From Carnobacterium divergens (GTDB lineage: Bacteria; Bacillota; Bacilli; Lactobacillales; Carnobacteriaceae), in contig NZ_LT992558.1 in assembly GCF_900258435.1 (NCBI RefSeq), positions 1,889,518 through 1,953,517 on the forward strand: DNA of 64,000 bases, written 5' to 3'. The position numbers and the translations under genes were made by a program. A model generated the notes under the pieces. It was not told where the DNA came from. It worked only from the letters and a program-made list of their open reading frames with translations, and did not search any database. Positions within the stretch are counted from its first letter, which is position 1; each line of letters opens with the position of its first letter. Positions 8,418-18,683 of this stretch are shown here, piece by piece.

Positions 8418-9569
8418 TTAATCAAGGTATTTTGCTTTTAATCTTAGATGTTCGTCATAGGTTTCTGCAAAATAAACTTTTCCTGTTTTGGTATCTGCTA
8501 AGAAATACAAATAACTTGTATCCGCTGGATTTAGTGTTGCTTTAATTGACTCTAACCCTGGGTTATTAAATGGCCCCGGTCCAAAGCCTTTATTTTGATA
8601 AAGGTTATATGGAGAATCTACTTCTAAATCTTTTTCAGTTACTAGTTCTTTATGTGTATCTAAAGAGTATAGAACACTGATATCCGTTTGTAAGGGCATA
8701 TCTGCAACTACACGATTGTAAAAGACATTGGCAATTTTTGTACGATCGTCATAAGAAACGCCTTCTTTTTCAACAAGAGAAGCTACTGTTAATACTTCTT
8801 GAACGGTTTTCCCTTGTGCTTGAATCGTCCCATAGAATGGTTTCATCACTTCGTCGGTTTTCTTAATCATATCTTCAACAATTTCTTCTAATGTCATTTT
8901 CTTATCATAATCGTATGTTGCTGGGAAAAGATAACCTTCCAAACGATAGCGTACATCTGTGGCGTTCATTGCACTGTCTAGTAATTGCGGATATTTTTGT
9001 TTCATGTTGTTTAAGAATGATTCATCTTGAACTAATTTCAAAAATTCGGTTTTTTTGTATTTTGTTGATTTTTCAACAGATTGTGCGATCTGTTCCATTG
9101 TTAAACCTTCTTGAACCAAAATTTTATTGGCCCCTTCACCAGCGGTTGCACTGCCACCTTTTTGTAGATCTTTAATAATTTGATTCAAGGTCATTGATGG
9201 TTTTAACTCATAATAACCGGCTAAAAAATTGGCTGCATTATTTGTTTTTACATAATAACTAAAAACAAAAGCACTTTTGATGATTCCCTTGTCTTCCAAA
9301 ATTTTGGCAATTTCTTTTGTAGTGGAGCCAATTGGTACTTCAACTTGTATTTTTTCTTCACTTGATGGATTTAACGGTTGTAAGGAACTCGTTACATAGC
9401 GATAACCTACTAAGCCTAAAATAACCACTAAAATAACTAATACACCGATAATACTAAGAACAACTTTTTTTACCACAGTTGATTCTTTTTCTCTTTCTAA
9501 CATTCTTGAGCGTGACTCAGCCATTAATTTTTCCTTTTTACTTGGCTGTTCCTCGTTATTATTTCCCAA
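8418..9569 (-). CDS. mltG: Endolytic murein transglycosylase MltG
   Basis: 383-residue membrane-anchored enzyme that cuts nascent peptidoglycan strands and helps set glycan length. There is a charged cytoplasmic N-terminus, one membrane helix (about residues 33-58), a LysM-like region and a YceG catalytic domain. The catalytic Glu is in VASLVEKEG, with the LPLQTDISVLY and GPFNNPGLESIKA blocks also present. The start codon is TTG 9569, supported by GGAGGG 8 bases upstream. Related species often carry mltG next to greA, as here. Confidence 0.93.
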   Translation of the reverse strand: MGNNNEEQPSKKEKLMAESRSRMLEREKESTVVKKVVLSIIGVLVILVVILGLVGYRYVTSSLQPLNPSSEEKIQVEVPIGSTTKEIAKILEDKGIIKSAFVFSYYVKTNNAANFLAGYYELKPSMTLNQIIKDLQKGGSATAGEGANKILVQEGLTMEQIAQSVEKSTKYKKTEFLKLVQDESFLNNMKQKYPQLLDSAMNATDVRYRLEGYLFPATYDYDKKMTLEEIVEDMIKKTDEVMKPFYGTIQAQGKTVQEVLTVASLVEKEGVSYDDRTKIANVFYNRVVADMPLQTDISVLYSLDTHKELVTEKDLEVDSPYNLYQNKGFGPGPFNNPGLESIKATLNPADTSYLYFLADTKTGKVYFAETYDEHLRLKAKYLD

Positions 9570-9756
9570 GAAAAAACCCTCCTAACTCCCATTAAAGAAA
9601 AACAACTGCTTTCTTTAATTTCATAACTAACTTCAATTATTATACATGATATCTACAGTAATGAGAACAATAATCTAATGATTTTTTTGATTATTCTGCT
9701 AGTTTTAGACTTTCTTAAAAATTACGATAAAGCCTTTTCCTATTTTACGCCTACAA

Positions 9757-9789
9757 AAAAAGCTAACAAGTACAATTGTTAGCTTTTAT
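9757..9789 (-). terminator. Terminator of ireB-ruvX-DUF1292
   Basis: Minus-strand AGCTAACAA pairs with TTGTTAGCT, followed by seven Ts. It overlaps the region just past the DUF1292 stop. Confidence 0.85.
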
Positions 9790-9793
9790 TTGA

Positions 9794-10102
9794 TTATTCT
9801 TCTTCGTCATCTGCCATGAATGTATTTAAAACTTCTTCAATCATGTCCCACTCTTCATTTGTTTCGATTGGTTTCAAGTCGCCTTGGTTGCCATCTTCTT
9901 GCTCTACATATGAAAAAGCTTGTAATTCGATTTCTTCTCCTTCTGGGATTCCAGCTGGGTAAACCAAAACATATGATTTTGCGTAATCGTCTGAATCAAA
10001 CGTGAATAAGATTTCATATAATTCTTCGTTGCCGTTTTCATCAATAATTGTAATATGTTCGTGATCGTGATGATCCTCTTCGTGATTGTGATCGTGTGTC
10101 AT
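9794..10102 (-). CDS. DUF1292 family acidic protein (YrzB-like)
   Basis: 102-residue, very acidic protein with a His-rich start ([14 protein letters not shown]) and the DUF1292 core ([25 protein letters not shown]). It is the conserved third gene of the ireB/yrzL-ruvX/yrrK-yrzB operon of Bacillota. The function is unknown; the His/Asp-rich N-terminus could bind metal, but this is only a guess. ATG 10102 is favoured over GTG 10111 because AAAGGAG sits 8 bases upstream of the ATG. Confidence 0.88.
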   Translation of the reverse strand: MTHDHNHEEDHHDHEHITIIDENGNEELYEILFTFDSDDYAKSYVLVYPAGIPEGEEIELQAFSYVEQEDGNQGDLKPIETNEEWDMIEEVLNTFMADDEEE

Positions 10103-10167
10103 TCTAAACACTCCTTTAAATATATATCTTTCGTCTGTTATATTCTACCGTATTTAAGATAAAAAAG

Positions 10168-10590
10168 CTAGTTTCGGTTTCCATCTAAAAAATTTTGAAG
10201 AATCATCACTGCGGCTACTTTATCAATTACTTTTTTTCTCTTACTACGAGAAGTGTTTGCTTGCTCGATTAACATTCGTTCAGCTTGAACGGTTGTCAAT
10301 CGCTCGTCTTGAAATTCAATGGGCAAATCAAGTTCTTTTTTTAGCAACTCGGCATAGTACATGGAAGCCTCTGCTCTAGGTCCAATCGAATTGTTCATGT
10401 TTTTTGGCAATCCAACAACAAATTTTGACACTTCGTATTCTTTAGCCAATTCAACGACTCGATCAAGGCCGTATTGTTCTTCCGCTTCGTTTATTCTAAT
10501 AATCTCAATGCCTTGTGCTGTCCAACCAAATGGATCGCTGATTGCAATTCCAACAGTTTTTGAACCGACATCTAATCCCATTATTCTCAT
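10168..10590 (-). CDS. ruvX: Holliday junction resolvase-like RuvX (YqgF)
   Basis: 140-residue RNase H-fold protein of the YqgF/RuvX family, linked to pre-16S rRNA 5' end maturation and described as a putative Holliday junction nuclease. The active-site Asp is in [12 protein letters not shown] (residues 5-16). The later acidic residues lie in FQDERLTT and KVAAVMILQ. The start overlaps the ireB stop (ATGA), so expression is coupled. Confidence 0.93.
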   Translation of the reverse strand: MRIMGLDVGSKTVGIAISDPFGWTAQGIEIIRINEAEEQYGLDRVVELAKEYEVSKFVVGLPKNMNNSIGPRAEASMYYAELLKKELDLPIEFQDERLTTVQAERMLIEQANTSRSKRKKVIDKVAAVMILQNFLDGNRN

Positions 10591-10856
10591 TTAATTACGG
10601 GTCCACTCTCTTTCAAATAAGTTTTTACCAACTCTTCAACAATTTCGTCGCGTTCATGGCGTCTAATTAAATTTCTAGCATCATTATGACGAGGAATATA
10701 AGCCGGATCTCCTGAAAGTAAGTACCCAACGATTTGATTGATTGGATTGTATCCTTTTTCTTCTAATGCTGCATAAACTAAAGTTAATGTTTCTTTGACA
10801 TTTTTCTCACGATTATCCCCAAAATCAAAACGTACTGTTTCATCAATTGAACTCAT
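10587..10856 (-). CDS. ireB: IreB family regulator (YrzL)
   Basis: 89-residue small regulator. In Enterococcus faecalis, IreB is phosphorylated by the PASTA kinase IreK and lowers cephalosporin resistance. The highly conserved core [21 protein letters not shown] is intact. ATG 10856 gives the family start [10 protein letters not shown]; an earlier ATG at 10871 has no ribosome binding site. Thr7 is present, but position 4 is Ile. As I recall, E. faecalis IreB has phosphorylated Thr at both 4 and 7. First gene of the ireB-ruvX-DUF1292 operon. Confidence 0.92.
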   Translation of the reverse strand: MSSIDETVRFDFGDNREKNVKETLTLVYAALEEKGYNPINQIVGYLLSGDPAYIPRHNDARNLIRRHERDEIVEELVKTYLKESGPVIK

Positions 10857-11012
10857 TTTCTTACACCCCATTCTTTATTACTTATTCTTATATTCTACAA
10901 GAAAGAGGTGGAAACTACAATGCTTATTCCAGATTCCTTTCTTAATTTTTTCTTTTATTTCCTTCGTTTTTACTTTATTAAAAAAAATGATAGCGTTTAC
11001 GCGGTTTCTAAG

Positions 11013-11048
11013 TAAAAACAGCTAATCGTAAAAAAGAGTAGCTGTTTT
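11013..11048 (-). terminator. Terminator of alaS
   Basis: Minus-strand AAAACAGCTA pairs with TAGCTGTTTTT across a T-rich loop, just past the alaS stop. Confidence 0.75.
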
Positions 11049-11061
11049 ACTAGAGTGATTA

Positions 11062-13710
11062 TTACGCCTTTTCTTCAACCCATTTTGTAACGTGTGCTAA
11101 GGCATCTGATAAACCTGCTGGATTTTTACCACCAGCCTGAGCCATATCTGGACGTCCTCCGCCGCCTCCACCAACAAGGGGCGCAATTGCTTTAATTAAA
11201 TCTCCTGCTTTTAGACCTTTTTTGATGCTCTCTTGATTCACTGCTGCAAGTAAGCTGACTTTATCTTCTTGGGCAGTAGCTAATACCAAGATATCCGAAA
11301 CATTATTTTGTTTCCATTGATCCGCTAATTGACGCAAGCCGTTCATATCTTTCACATCAACTTTTGCAGCAATTACACTAAATCCTGCTACGTCGTTTAT
11401 TTCTTTAAAGATATCTCCTGCTTGATCGTTTGCTAATTTCGCTTGTAACGAATCATTTTCTTTTTGAGCTTCTTTTAATTCTGCTTGTAATTGAGTGACT
11501 TTTGACACCACTTCTTTCGTTTGTGGTGCTTTTACTAGCGACGCTACTTCGTTTAAGCGTGTTTGCTCTGTGAATAATGCAAGGTAAGCTTCTTCGCTTG
11601 TTACAGCTTCAATACGGCGAACACCTGCTCCGATACCCGATTCTGAAAGGATTTTGAATACACCAATCTCACTTGTATTTTGAACATGAACCCCGCCACA
11701 AAGCTCAATTGAGTAGTTATCAATATTGACAACACGAACAACTTTGCCGTATTTTTCACCAAACAAGGCCATTGCGCCCATTTGTTTTGCTTCTTCAATT
11801 CCTGTTTCAACAGTTTCAACTGAAAGTGATTCCCAAATTTTTTCATTGACGATTCGTTCCATTTTAGACAATTCGTCTGGAGTGATTTGACCGAAATGAG
11901 TGAAATCAAAACGCAAATAATGGGGTGCAACTAATGAACCTGCTTGATTTGCATGATCGCCTAATACGTCCTTCAACGCTCGATGCAATAAATGCGTTGC
12001 TGTATGATTACGTGTTATTTTACGACGAGCTGTTTGATCGACAGCTAACTCATATGTTTCCCCTACGGTTAGTGTTGTTAATACTTCAACTGCATGCAAT
12101 GGTTGGCCATTTGGCGCTTTTTTTACATCGATTACTTTCGCTACAACGTCACCATTGGCATTCTTAACGACACCAGTATCGGCAACTTGTCCACCCATTT
12201 CAGCGTAAAATGGTGTTTGATCAAAAATAAGTTGTGCTTCGTGGTCAACGTTAATGCTCTCTACAAGCTCGTCTGAGGTTGCGATAATGCTTAAAACACC
12301 GGTAGCATCTGTTTCATGGTAGCCTACAAAATGACTTGGTACTTTTACTTCTGAAAGCAAGCCTGTTTGAACAGCCATTGATTTCGCATCGCTTCTTGCT
12401 GCACGCGCACGGTCTTGTTGTTTTTTCATTTCGACTTTAAAGCCTTCATGGTCGACCTTCAAGCCTTCGTCTTCTGCGTATTCTTCAGTTAATTCAACAG
12501 GGAATCCGTAAGTGTCATATAGTTTGAAAATATCAGCACCTGTGATAGTGTCTTCGCTTTTTTCTTTTAATTCTTTTACGATGTTGTTTAAAATTGTCAG
12601 CCCATCATTGATGGTCTCGTGGAAACGTTCTTCTTCCGTACGGATAACTTTAACGATGAAATCTTCTTTATCTAGAATTTCTGGATAGTAGCTGTTCATA
12701 ATACGACCAACAACTGGAACTAATTTATACATAAAAGCTTCATGGATTCCTAATTTTTTACCATGCATTACAGCACGACGTAATAGACGGCGAAGAACAT
12801 AACCACGCCCTTCATTCGATGGCAACGCACCATCTCCAATAGCAAAGCTGACTGCACGAACGTGATCGGCAATTACTTTAAATGAGATGTCTAATTGTGG
12901 ATCAACTGCATACTTTTTATTTGCGCTCAAGCTTGCTACTTCTTCGATAATCGGCATAAATAAATCCGTTTCAAAATTTGTTGGAGCGTCTTGTAAGATA
13001 GATACAACACGTTCTAATCCCATTCCTGTATCAATATTTTTATTTGGTAACGGCTCATAGGTATGATCTGGTTTGTGGTTGAATTCAGAAAAGACTAAAT
13101 TCCAAATTTCAAGGTAGCGTTCGTTTTCGCCACCAGGATAATTTTCTGGATCATTTGCTTCCAAATCATTAAATTCTTCGCCACGATCATAGAAGATTTC
13201 TGAATCTGGACCACTTGGACCTGCTCCTATATCCCAGAAATTATCTTCAACGTCAACGATATGTTCATCTGTTAATCCAACTTTTTCCTTCCATAGACGT
13301 CTTGCTTCCTTATCTTCTGGATAGACGGTTACATATAATTTTTCTGGGTCTAAAGCTAACCATTTTTCATCTGTTAAAAATTCCCATGCCCATACAATGG
13401 CATCTTCTTTGAAGTAATCTCCAATCGAGAAATTCCCTAGCATTTCAAATAGGGTGTGATGGCGAGCTGTTTTCCCAACGTTTTCGATATCATTTGTACG
13501 AATACTTTTTTGAGCGTTTGTAATTCTTGGATTTTCTGGCACAATGGTTCCATCAAAATATTTTTTTAATGTAGCAACGCCTGAATTAATCCATAGTAAC
13601 GTTGGGTCTTCAAAGGGAACCAATGAAGCACTCGGCTCGATTTTATGTCCTTTTGATGCAAAAAAATCTAGAAATAGTTGACGTACTTCAGCACTTGTTA
13701 ATCTTTTCAT
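11062..13710 (-). CDS. alaS: Alanyl-tRNA synthetase
   Basis: 882-residue class II synthetase that charges tRNA-Ala. Order: the aminoacylation domain ([19 protein letters not shown]), the tRNA-binding middle, and an editing domain with the zinc motif HTATH (near residue 570) and CGGVH (near 670). After these comes a C-terminal coiled coil and a glycine-rich C-Ala domain ([16 protein letters not shown]) typical of the family. Length is normal. An alanine-type T-box leader precedes it. Confidence 0.97.
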   Translation of the reverse strand: MKRLTSAEVRQLFLDFFASKGHKIEPSASLVPFEDPTLLWINSGVATLKKYFDGTIVPENPRITNAQKSIRTNDIENVGKTARHHTLFEMLGNFSIGDYFKEDAIVWAWEFLTDEKWLALDPEKLYVTVYPEDKEARRLWKEKVGLTDEHIVDVEDNFWDIGAGPSGPDSEIFYDRGEEFNDLEANDPENYPGGENERYLEIWNLVFSEFNHKPDHTYEPLPNKNIDTGMGLERVVSILQDAPTNFETDLFMPIIEEVASLSANKKYAVDPQLDISFKVIADHVRAVSFAIGDGALPSNEGRGYVLRRLLRRAVMHGKKLGIHEAFMYKLVPVVGRIMNSYYPEILDKEDFIVKVIRTEEERFHETINDGLTILNNIVKELKEKSEDTITGADIFKLYDTYGFPVELTEEYAEDEGLKVDHEGFKVEMKKQQDRARAARSDAKSMAVQTGLLSEVKVPSHFVGYHETDATGVLSIIATSDELVESINVDHEAQLIFDQTPFYAEMGGQVADTGVVKNANGDVVAKVIDVKKAPNGQPLHAVEVLTTLTVGETYELAVDQTARRKITRNHTATHLLHRALKDVLGDHANQAGSLVAPHYLRFDFTHFGQITPDELSKMERIVNEKIWESLSVETVETGIEEAKQMGAMALFGEKYGKVVRVVNIDNYSIELCGGVHVQNTSEIGVFKILSESGIGAGVRRIEAVTSEEAYLALFTEQTRLNEVASLVKAPQTKEVVSKVTQLQAELKEAQKENDSLQAKLANDQAGDIFKEINDVAGFSVIAAKVDVKDMNGLRQLADQWKQNNVSDILVLATAQEDKVSLLAAVNQESIKKGLKAGDLIKAIAPLVGGGGGGRPDMAQAGGKNPAGLSDALAHVTKWVEEKA

Positions 13711-13764
13711 GATTGTCTTCCTCTCATCTGTTCATTTTTTTAATGGGTTGTTTCTTTTCAGAAA

Positions 13765-14006
13765 CAAAAAAAATCCAATAAACTCGTTGCATACAAGGAC
13801 GAAAAAATCGCGGTACCACCTTGTTTGCAATGAAATCCATTGGATGTATCATTACCTCTTAAGTCTTCGATAACGCGAAGAATGCGATAGTATTGCTACT
13901 ATAAGTTTAATTAAAAGGGAGCATCGATGTTAGTTTAGTGATTTTCTTTCAGCCGTGGAAAATCTTTCTTTAACTAAGAGCTACAAACAATATATCCTTT
14001 TACTGT
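13765..14006 (-). promoter_or_regulatory. Alanine T-box riboswitch of alaS
   Basis: The T-box sequence GGTGGTACCGCG lies at minus 13820-13809. A stem-I element AGCTCTTAG and a specifier loop are seen upstream. The best specifier triplet is GCT (Ala, minus 13922-13920), directly before the closing helix AAAAGGA/TCCCTTTT. The terminator is a long interrupted helix (ATCCAAT...ATTGGAT and TTGCATACAAGG...CCTTGTTTGCAA) ending in eight Ts at about 13765-13772. Uncharged tRNA-Ala should favour the antiterminator and raise alaS expression. Confidence 0.92.
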
Positions 14007-14012
14007 GATTTT

Positions 14013-14041
14013 AGTATAGGAGAAGAATCTTATTTTGTCAA
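14013..14041 (-). promoter_or_regulatory. Promoter of the alaS T-box transcript
   Basis: Consensus-like TTGACA (14041-14036) and TATACT (14018-14013) with a 17-base spacer. Confidence 0.85.
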
Positions 14042-14120
14042 TTGTTTCTCGCTAGAAAAACAACTTTGATTTAAATCCTTTCTTCAATAATCAACAGGCT
14101 TCTCCTCCATTCGTTCTTTT

Positions 14121-14603
14121 TCACCACTTTTCTTCAAGTCTCGTTGAATAATAAGTAATTGCTTTTTGGTACAATTGTATATTGTTATCCGAGGAGGTCG
14201 TTGCTAAGAGCTGTAAAAGCAACTCCATGCCTTTTTGATATTCCCCTAGATTATAATAAACCATCGCTAAGAAGACACGATAGGCATTGTTTTCTGGAAA
14301 GCAGTCAATTCCTTTTATGAAGGTTTCTTTTGCTAAAATATACTCACCGATTGCTCGATAGGTGCTGCCCAATCCTAAATAAGCTTCTTTTAAGTCCGTC
14401 GGATTCAGACCTAACTTAATGGCTTTTTGATAATAATCAATGGCTTCGTTCTCAAGGCTTAAATTATCACAACACCATGCAGATTGATAATAAATAGTTC
14501 CATTTAGCGGTTCATCAATTAAGAGCTTTTCTAACATGCTTAATGCTTCTTTGGCTTGATTATTTTCTCTCAAAATAATGGCTTCTTGTAGTTTTAATTT
14601 CAT
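14121..14603 (-). CDS. TPR repeat protein
   Basis: 160-residue soluble protein made of about four tetratricopeptide helical pairs (for example AIDYYQKAIKLGLNP and YLGLGSTYRAIGEYILAKETF). Such repeats form a scaffold for protein binding; no catalytic domain is present. ATG 14603 follows GGGGGAG by 6 bases, which is better than the upstream in-frame codon at 14630. The partner is unknown. It lies alone upstream of the alaS leader and I see no clear terminator after it. Confidence 0.8.
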   Translation of the reverse strand: MKLKLQEAIILRENNQAKEALSMLEKLLIDEPLNGTIYYQSAWCCDNLSLENEAIDYYQKAIKLGLNPTDLKEAYLGLGSTYRAIGEYILAKETFIKGIDCFPENNAYRVFLAMVYYNLGEYQKGMELLLQLLATTSSDNNIQLYQKAITYYSTRLEEKW

Positions 14604-14678
14604 AAGCTTCTCCCCCTCAGTCGAAATCAATTCTTTTTTAGTATACGTTATTATGGAAGGGTTTCAAATTAATTTCAT

Positions 14679-14712
14679 AAAAAAGAAGCCACTTTATAAA
14701 AAGTCACTTCTT
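14679..14712 (-). terminator. Terminator of the YitT-family gene
   Basis: Minus-strand AAGAAGTgACTTT pairs with AAAGTggCTTCTT, followed by six Ts. Confidence 0.8.
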
Positions 14713-14725
14713 AGTAGTTTTACTC

Positions 14726-15595
14726 TTATTCTAGTTCTTTTAATAAACTAAAGCCTCGTCCCATTACTTCACTAGCACTTGTTACAACCACAAAGGCATG
14801 AGGATCAATGACTAATACCGTTTCTTTTAAATGATTAAATTCTCGTTCAGGAATCACACACATTAGCATCTCTTTATCTGTATTTCCGTAACCACCTTTA
14901 ATAGTTACATTCGTTACACCACGATCAACTTCGTTTAAAATCGCTAAACGAATCATCTCTGATTTTTCTGAAATAATAAAAATGTTTTTTGATCGATTCA
15001 CACCAACTTGAACTAAATCAATGACACGGCTGATGATAAACAATGAGATTAACGAGTACATTACGGTGTTTAAATCAAAAACAAGTAACGCACTTAAAAC
15101 AACCATACCATCGATAATTCCAACACATGCTCCCATTGGAATTTTTAAGTATTTGTTCATAATTTGAGATAAAATAGCTGTTCCACCAGTTGAAGCATTG
15201 CCTCGAAAAACAAGACCTAGACCAATTCCAATCATCACACCGCCAAAAATAGCAGCTAGTAACGGAACCTCTGTCCAAGGCTCAATTCCGTGTAGCAAAC
15301 CTACAAAAGTTGGTAATAACAGACTTCCCAAAATTGTTTTAATCCCTGATTGATACCCTAATGTAAAAAAGCAAAGGACTAATAATGGTACGTTGACAAC
15401 ATATAAAATAGCTGAAGGTGACCAACCAAAAACACTATTTAACGCAATACTCAGACCACTTACGCCACCTGAAACAATTTGATTAGGAATTAAAAAAACA
15501 TTCATAGATAAGGCAATAAAAAAAGCTCCTACAATGACTAATAACACATCAACAAACTTCATTGTATAAGGACTTTCAACAATTTTCTTTTTCAA
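14726..15595 (-). CDS. YitT family membrane protein (DUF161/DUF2179)
   Basis: About 289 residues with five to six predicted membrane helices (for example VDVLLVIVGAFFIALSMNVF and GVMIGIGLGLVF) and a C-terminal DUF2179 domain (ILNEVDRGVTNVTIKGGY, VIDPHAFVVV). The glycine-rich NQIVSGGVSGLS motif is typical of YitT proteins. Substrate unknown. The TTG at 15595 is the better start: GGAG sits 8 bases upstream, whereas GTG 15604 touches the ribosome binding site. Single-gene transcript. Confidence 0.85.
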   Translation of the reverse strand: MKKKIVESPYTMKFVDVLLVIVGAFFIALSMNVFLIPNQIVSGGVSGLSIALNSVFGWSPSAILYVVNVPLLVLCFFTLGYQSGIKTILGSLLLPTFVGLLHGIEPWTEVPLLAAIFGGVMIGIGLGLVFRGNASTGGTAILSQIMNKYLKIPMGACVGIIDGMVVLSALLVFDLNTVMYSLISLFIISRVIDLVQVGVNRSKNIFIISEKSEMIRLAILNEVDRGVTNVTIKGGYGNTDKEMLMCVIPEREFNHLKETVLVIDPHAFVVVTSASEVMGRGFSLLKELE

Positions 15596-15687
15596 AACTT
15601 CCACTCCTTTTTAACTCGACAAAATTCATTCTAACATCCAGATGTAGTATCTACAATTTATTTTTTTATGGAAACGGTTATTTTCAT

Positions 15688-15727
15688 AAAAAAACTCTCC
15701 AAGTCTTAACATCGACTTTGGAGAGTT
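15688..15727 (-). terminator. Terminator of the BceAB-type transporter
   Basis: Minus-strand ACTCTCCAA-GTC pairs with GAC-TTGGAGAGT, followed by seven Ts. Confidence 0.85.
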
Positions 15728-15735
15728 CCTTGTTT

Positions 15736-17586
15736 TTAGTTTTCTTCTTCGCCTTTTAATACAATCCCTTTATAAAGGAATACCGTAATCAAATAGTAAA
15801 TTCCATAAATGACTGCAAATATCGCAAATGGTACCCAAATTTTATAATAAGGCTGTGGCAATAAAAATTTAAACATTTGCATGCCAATCAGTACGTGAAT
15901 CGCTCCAATAATAGCTGGGAAAATAAAGATCATCGCCATTTCTTTATAAATGGAAGCGACTAATAAACTTTTACGCACGCCAATTTTCCCTAACATCGTG
16001 TAGCGCTTCGTATCGCTTGTAGCACCAGTCAGAACTTTAAACATGAGACAGCTTGCCATCATTGCTAAAAAGGCAAAACCTAAGAATAATCCCATAAAGA
16101 CTGTTCCGCTTGATAAACTATTCAAGCTTGCATACATTTCATATTTACTTGAAGTATAGTCTGTTTTTGGGTATCTTGTTTTTTCAATCAAGTAAATTGC
16201 TTTAAACTGTTTCAAATAGCCTATATAATTATTTGTATTGCCAACTACGAGTTGATTTTCTTTTTGTGGAAGCGCAGCAAAGGTTTCTTTGGATACTAAT
16301 TTAATCGGAAGTTGTTCGCCACTTGTATCGTACCCGTTACTTATATTGCCTAACGCATTTAACCAGTTACTGTTTTCAGTTGTCGTTTCTTTTGGGTCTA
16401 AGAGTTGGTTTTCTGGAACAGCTTCCTTGATTTTTGAAAAAGTTGTTTTAAAACTTCCATCTTCCATTTTTCGACTCTCGCTAACCAAAGGAGGATGCTC
16501 TTTCATTTCATCCGCAACAAAATAAGTGACGTGATCATCTGTTTTGTAATGGTAAGTTGTTTTTTCATCAAATTGAATCTCGTCCATGATTTTTGTCTCT
16601 TTTTTTGTTGGATTATAGGTGACAATATCATATGCACTTACTTGATTTAAAGCTAATTTTGTACTATTTTGAAAAGCAAAACCAACAGTAATTGCACCAA
16701 CTGCCAGCGCAATCAACATCGCCACCATAGCTAAAACCTTTGTTAAATCATTTACTCGGAAACTTAATTGTGAGAAGGTAAAAATATTAATTTTTTTCTC
16801 ACTTATTTTTTTGTTTGCCTTTAATTTTTCAACTAAAAATGGCAACGCTGTTTTGAAAAACAAGAAGGTTCCAGCTGTGATTGTAATCAAGGCTACAATA
16901 ATCCCAATAAATTGGAACGTCGCGATTTTAATCATCATAAAATACCCAATTGCTAATAAAATTAATGAACCAATTGATTGAATCGTCATTTTTTTAGGAT
17001 TCAACACGATATGATCGGCTTTAGTTTCACCATGAATCAACGTCAAGGCGGATAGTTTTGATAATTTGATTAAATTTACAAAAGCTGAAACAATAAATAA
17101 AACTACGTAAAAAATAATCGTTACCATCATTGCCGGTAGATATAAAGCACGATAATCTGGTGAATTAAAATCAAGTTGTTGCATTAAAAGCTGACCGACA
17201 ACTTGTGACAATCCGATTCCAATAACAATCCCAATGATGATTGAAGCTAATCCTAAAATCATCGTTTCAATAAACATCATCTTACCAATTTTTTTCTTTT
17301 TAGCGCCTAAAGTCAGATACATCCCATACTCTTTTTGACGTAAAGAAAGCAAAAATGTGTTTGCATATAAGATGTAAACAATGGTAATAATACCGAGTAA
17401 AACAGAGCCTGCCTGAAAAACAAATGAAACCGCACTAATCATTGAATTTTGCTTTAAAAAGGCATCGTTCATCGCTAACGTTTCAAACATATAAAAAATG
17501 GAACTTGACATTACTAATCCAACTAATAATACAATATAGTCTTTTAATTTACTTTTAATTCCTGATAAGGATAATTTTAATAACAC
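15736..17586 (-). CDS. BceB-type ABC transporter permease
   Basis: 616-residue permease of the peptide-resistance (Pep7E/BceB, FtsX-fold) group. There are about ten membrane helices and one large extracellular loop of roughly residues 310-500 between helices 7 and 8. In studied systems this loop senses peptide antibiotics such as bacitracin, and the transporter frees their lipid targets. It starts with GTG 17586, 18 bases after the ATPase gene. No kinase/regulator pair lies beside it, unlike the usual BceRS-BceAB layout. Confidence 0.85.
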   Translation of the reverse strand: MLLKLSLSGIKSKLKDYIVLLVGLVMSSSIFYMFETLAMNDAFLKQNSMISAVSFVFQAGSVLLGIITIVYILYANTFLLSLRQKEYGMYLTLGAKKKKIGKMMFIETMILGLASIIIGIVIGIGLSQVVGQLLMQQLDFNSPDYRALYLPAMMVTIIFYVVLFIVSAFVNLIKLSKLSALTLIHGETKADHIVLNPKKMTIQSIGSLILLAIGYFMMIKIATFQFIGIIVALITITAGTFLFFKTALPFLVEKLKANKKISEKKINIFTFSQLSFRVNDLTKVLAMVAMLIALAVGAITVGFAFQNSTKLALNQVSAYDIVTYNPTKKETKIMDEIQFDEKTTYHYKTDDHVTYFVADEMKEHPPLVSESRKMEDGSFKTTFSKIKEAVPENQLLDPKETTTENSNWLNALGNISNGYDTSGEQLPIKLVSKETFAALPQKENQLVVGNTNNYIGYLKQFKAIYLIEKTRYPKTDYTSSKYEMYASLNSLSSGTVFMGLFLGFAFLAMMASCLMFKVLTGATSDTKRYTMLGKIGVRKSLLVASIYKEMAMIFIFPAIIGAIHVLIGMQMFKFLLPQPYYKIWVPFAIFAVIYGIYYLITVFLYKGIVLKGEEEN

Positions 17587-17604
17587 AGTTTTTCAACTCC
17601 CACT

Positions 17605-18363
17605 CTACTCTTTTGTTCCAAAGCTTGCTAGAACATCCAAAATTTCTTGATAAAATGCTTCTCGTGTATCAGTACGATGAATCTCTTTAAAAATCTCGCC
17701 ATCTTGAATAAATAAAATTCGTTTACAATAACTTGCACTGTATGCATCATGTGTTACTAGTAAAATCGAAACGTCAAAATCTTCATTTAGTCCTTTCATT
17801 GATTCAAGTAAGCTTTTCGCGTTTTTAGAATCAAGTGCACCTGTTGGTTCATCTCCTAAAAGAATAGCTGGCTCATGAACAAGTGCTCTAGCTGCTGCTA
17901 CTCGTTGTTTTTGTCCGCCTGAAACTTCAGCAGGATAATGATGCAAAATTCTGGTAATGTCTAACGTTTCTGCAATTTTTTCAACTTTTGGTTTGATTTG
18001 TTTTGAGGGCACATCTTGTAACGATAAGGGCAACGCAATATTTTCATACATTGTTAAGTTCTCTAATAAATTAAAGTCTTGGAAGATAAAGCCTAGTTCT
18101 TTTGCTCGAAAATCAGATAATTGATCCGAGGTTAAATGCGTAATGTCTTTACCGGCTATTTTAATGGAACCAGAAGTGGTGGTGTCTAATGTGGATAATA
18201 CATTTAGTAATGTTGTTTTTCCTGAACCAGAAGGTCCCATAATTCCAACGAAATCCCCTTTCTTAACGTCAAAAGATACATCTTTTAATGCTTCATATTG
18301 ATTTTCATTTTTTTTACCGTATACTTTTCGTACGTTTTTTACATCTACTACTGTCTCTTTCAT
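17605..18363 (-). CDS. BceA-type ABC transporter ATPase
   Basis: 252-residue nucleotide-binding subunit pairing with the downstream permease. Walker A GPSGSGKTT (about residues 43-51), Q-loop FIFQDFNL, signature SGGQKQR, Walker B ILLGDEPTGALD and H-loop LLVTHD are all intact. The family is the MacB/LolD-like antimicrobial-peptide group. ATG 18363 follows GGAGGAAG. A BceR-like inverted repeat lies about 115 bases upstream and may control this operon. Confidence 0.92.
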   Translation of the reverse strand: MKETVVDVKNVRKVYGKKNENQYEALKDVSFDVKKGDFVGIMGPSGSGKTTLLNVLSTLDTTTSGSIKIAGKDITHLTSDQLSDFRAKELGFIFQDFNLLENLTMYENIALPLSLQDVPSKQIKPKVEKIAETLDITRILHHYPAEVSGGQKQRVAAARALVHEPAILLGDEPTGALDSKNAKSLLESMKGLNEDFDVSILLVTHDAYSASYCKRILFIQDGEIFKEIHRTDTREAFYQEILDVLASFGTKE

Positions 18364-18665
18364 GCTTCTTCCTCCTACTAACTCATCTATTGATTTCAGT
18401 TCTTTTTACTACTTCTTTAGTCTAGCACGCATTTTTCTCACTAGCCTGTGTTAAAACTTACAATTTCAACTAGCGTCTTACAGTTTTGTCATGTAGCCAA
18501 AAGAAGAACGTGTCGAATTTTAATTGTATATTCGTCCGTTACTATTTCATTTTTTCTTCGTTAGAGTGATTAAATTTGTTTTTTTAGGTAACTAGTTGAG
18601 GTCATTCGTTTCATTAGACTTCTAGTTGCTTATCCATTAGAATTAGAGTGTAGGAACTAAAAAAA
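18364..18665. other. Divergent intergenic region with BceR-like site
   Basis: About 300 bases between the ABC ATPase (-) and the helical-repeat gene (+). It holds the BceR-like element at 18478-18491 and a weak minus-strand -35 TTGAAA at 18469-18464 without a convincing -10. No ORF is supported, and I could not identify a strong plus-strand promoter. Confidence 0.5.
18478..18491 (-). promoter_or_regulatory. Candidate BceR-type operator
   Basis: Minus-strand TGACA-AAAC-TGTAA matches TNACA-N4-TGTAA, the consensus I recall for BceR-like response regulators. It sits just upstream of a TTGAAA -35-like hexamer and about 115 bases before the ATPase start. Confidence 0.55.
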
Positions 18666-18683
18666 TTGAAAGTAGGGATAAAG

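Noticed and set aside
11601-11930. 109-codon minus-strand ORF within alaS
   Set aside because: Alternative frame inside the well-supported alaS gene.
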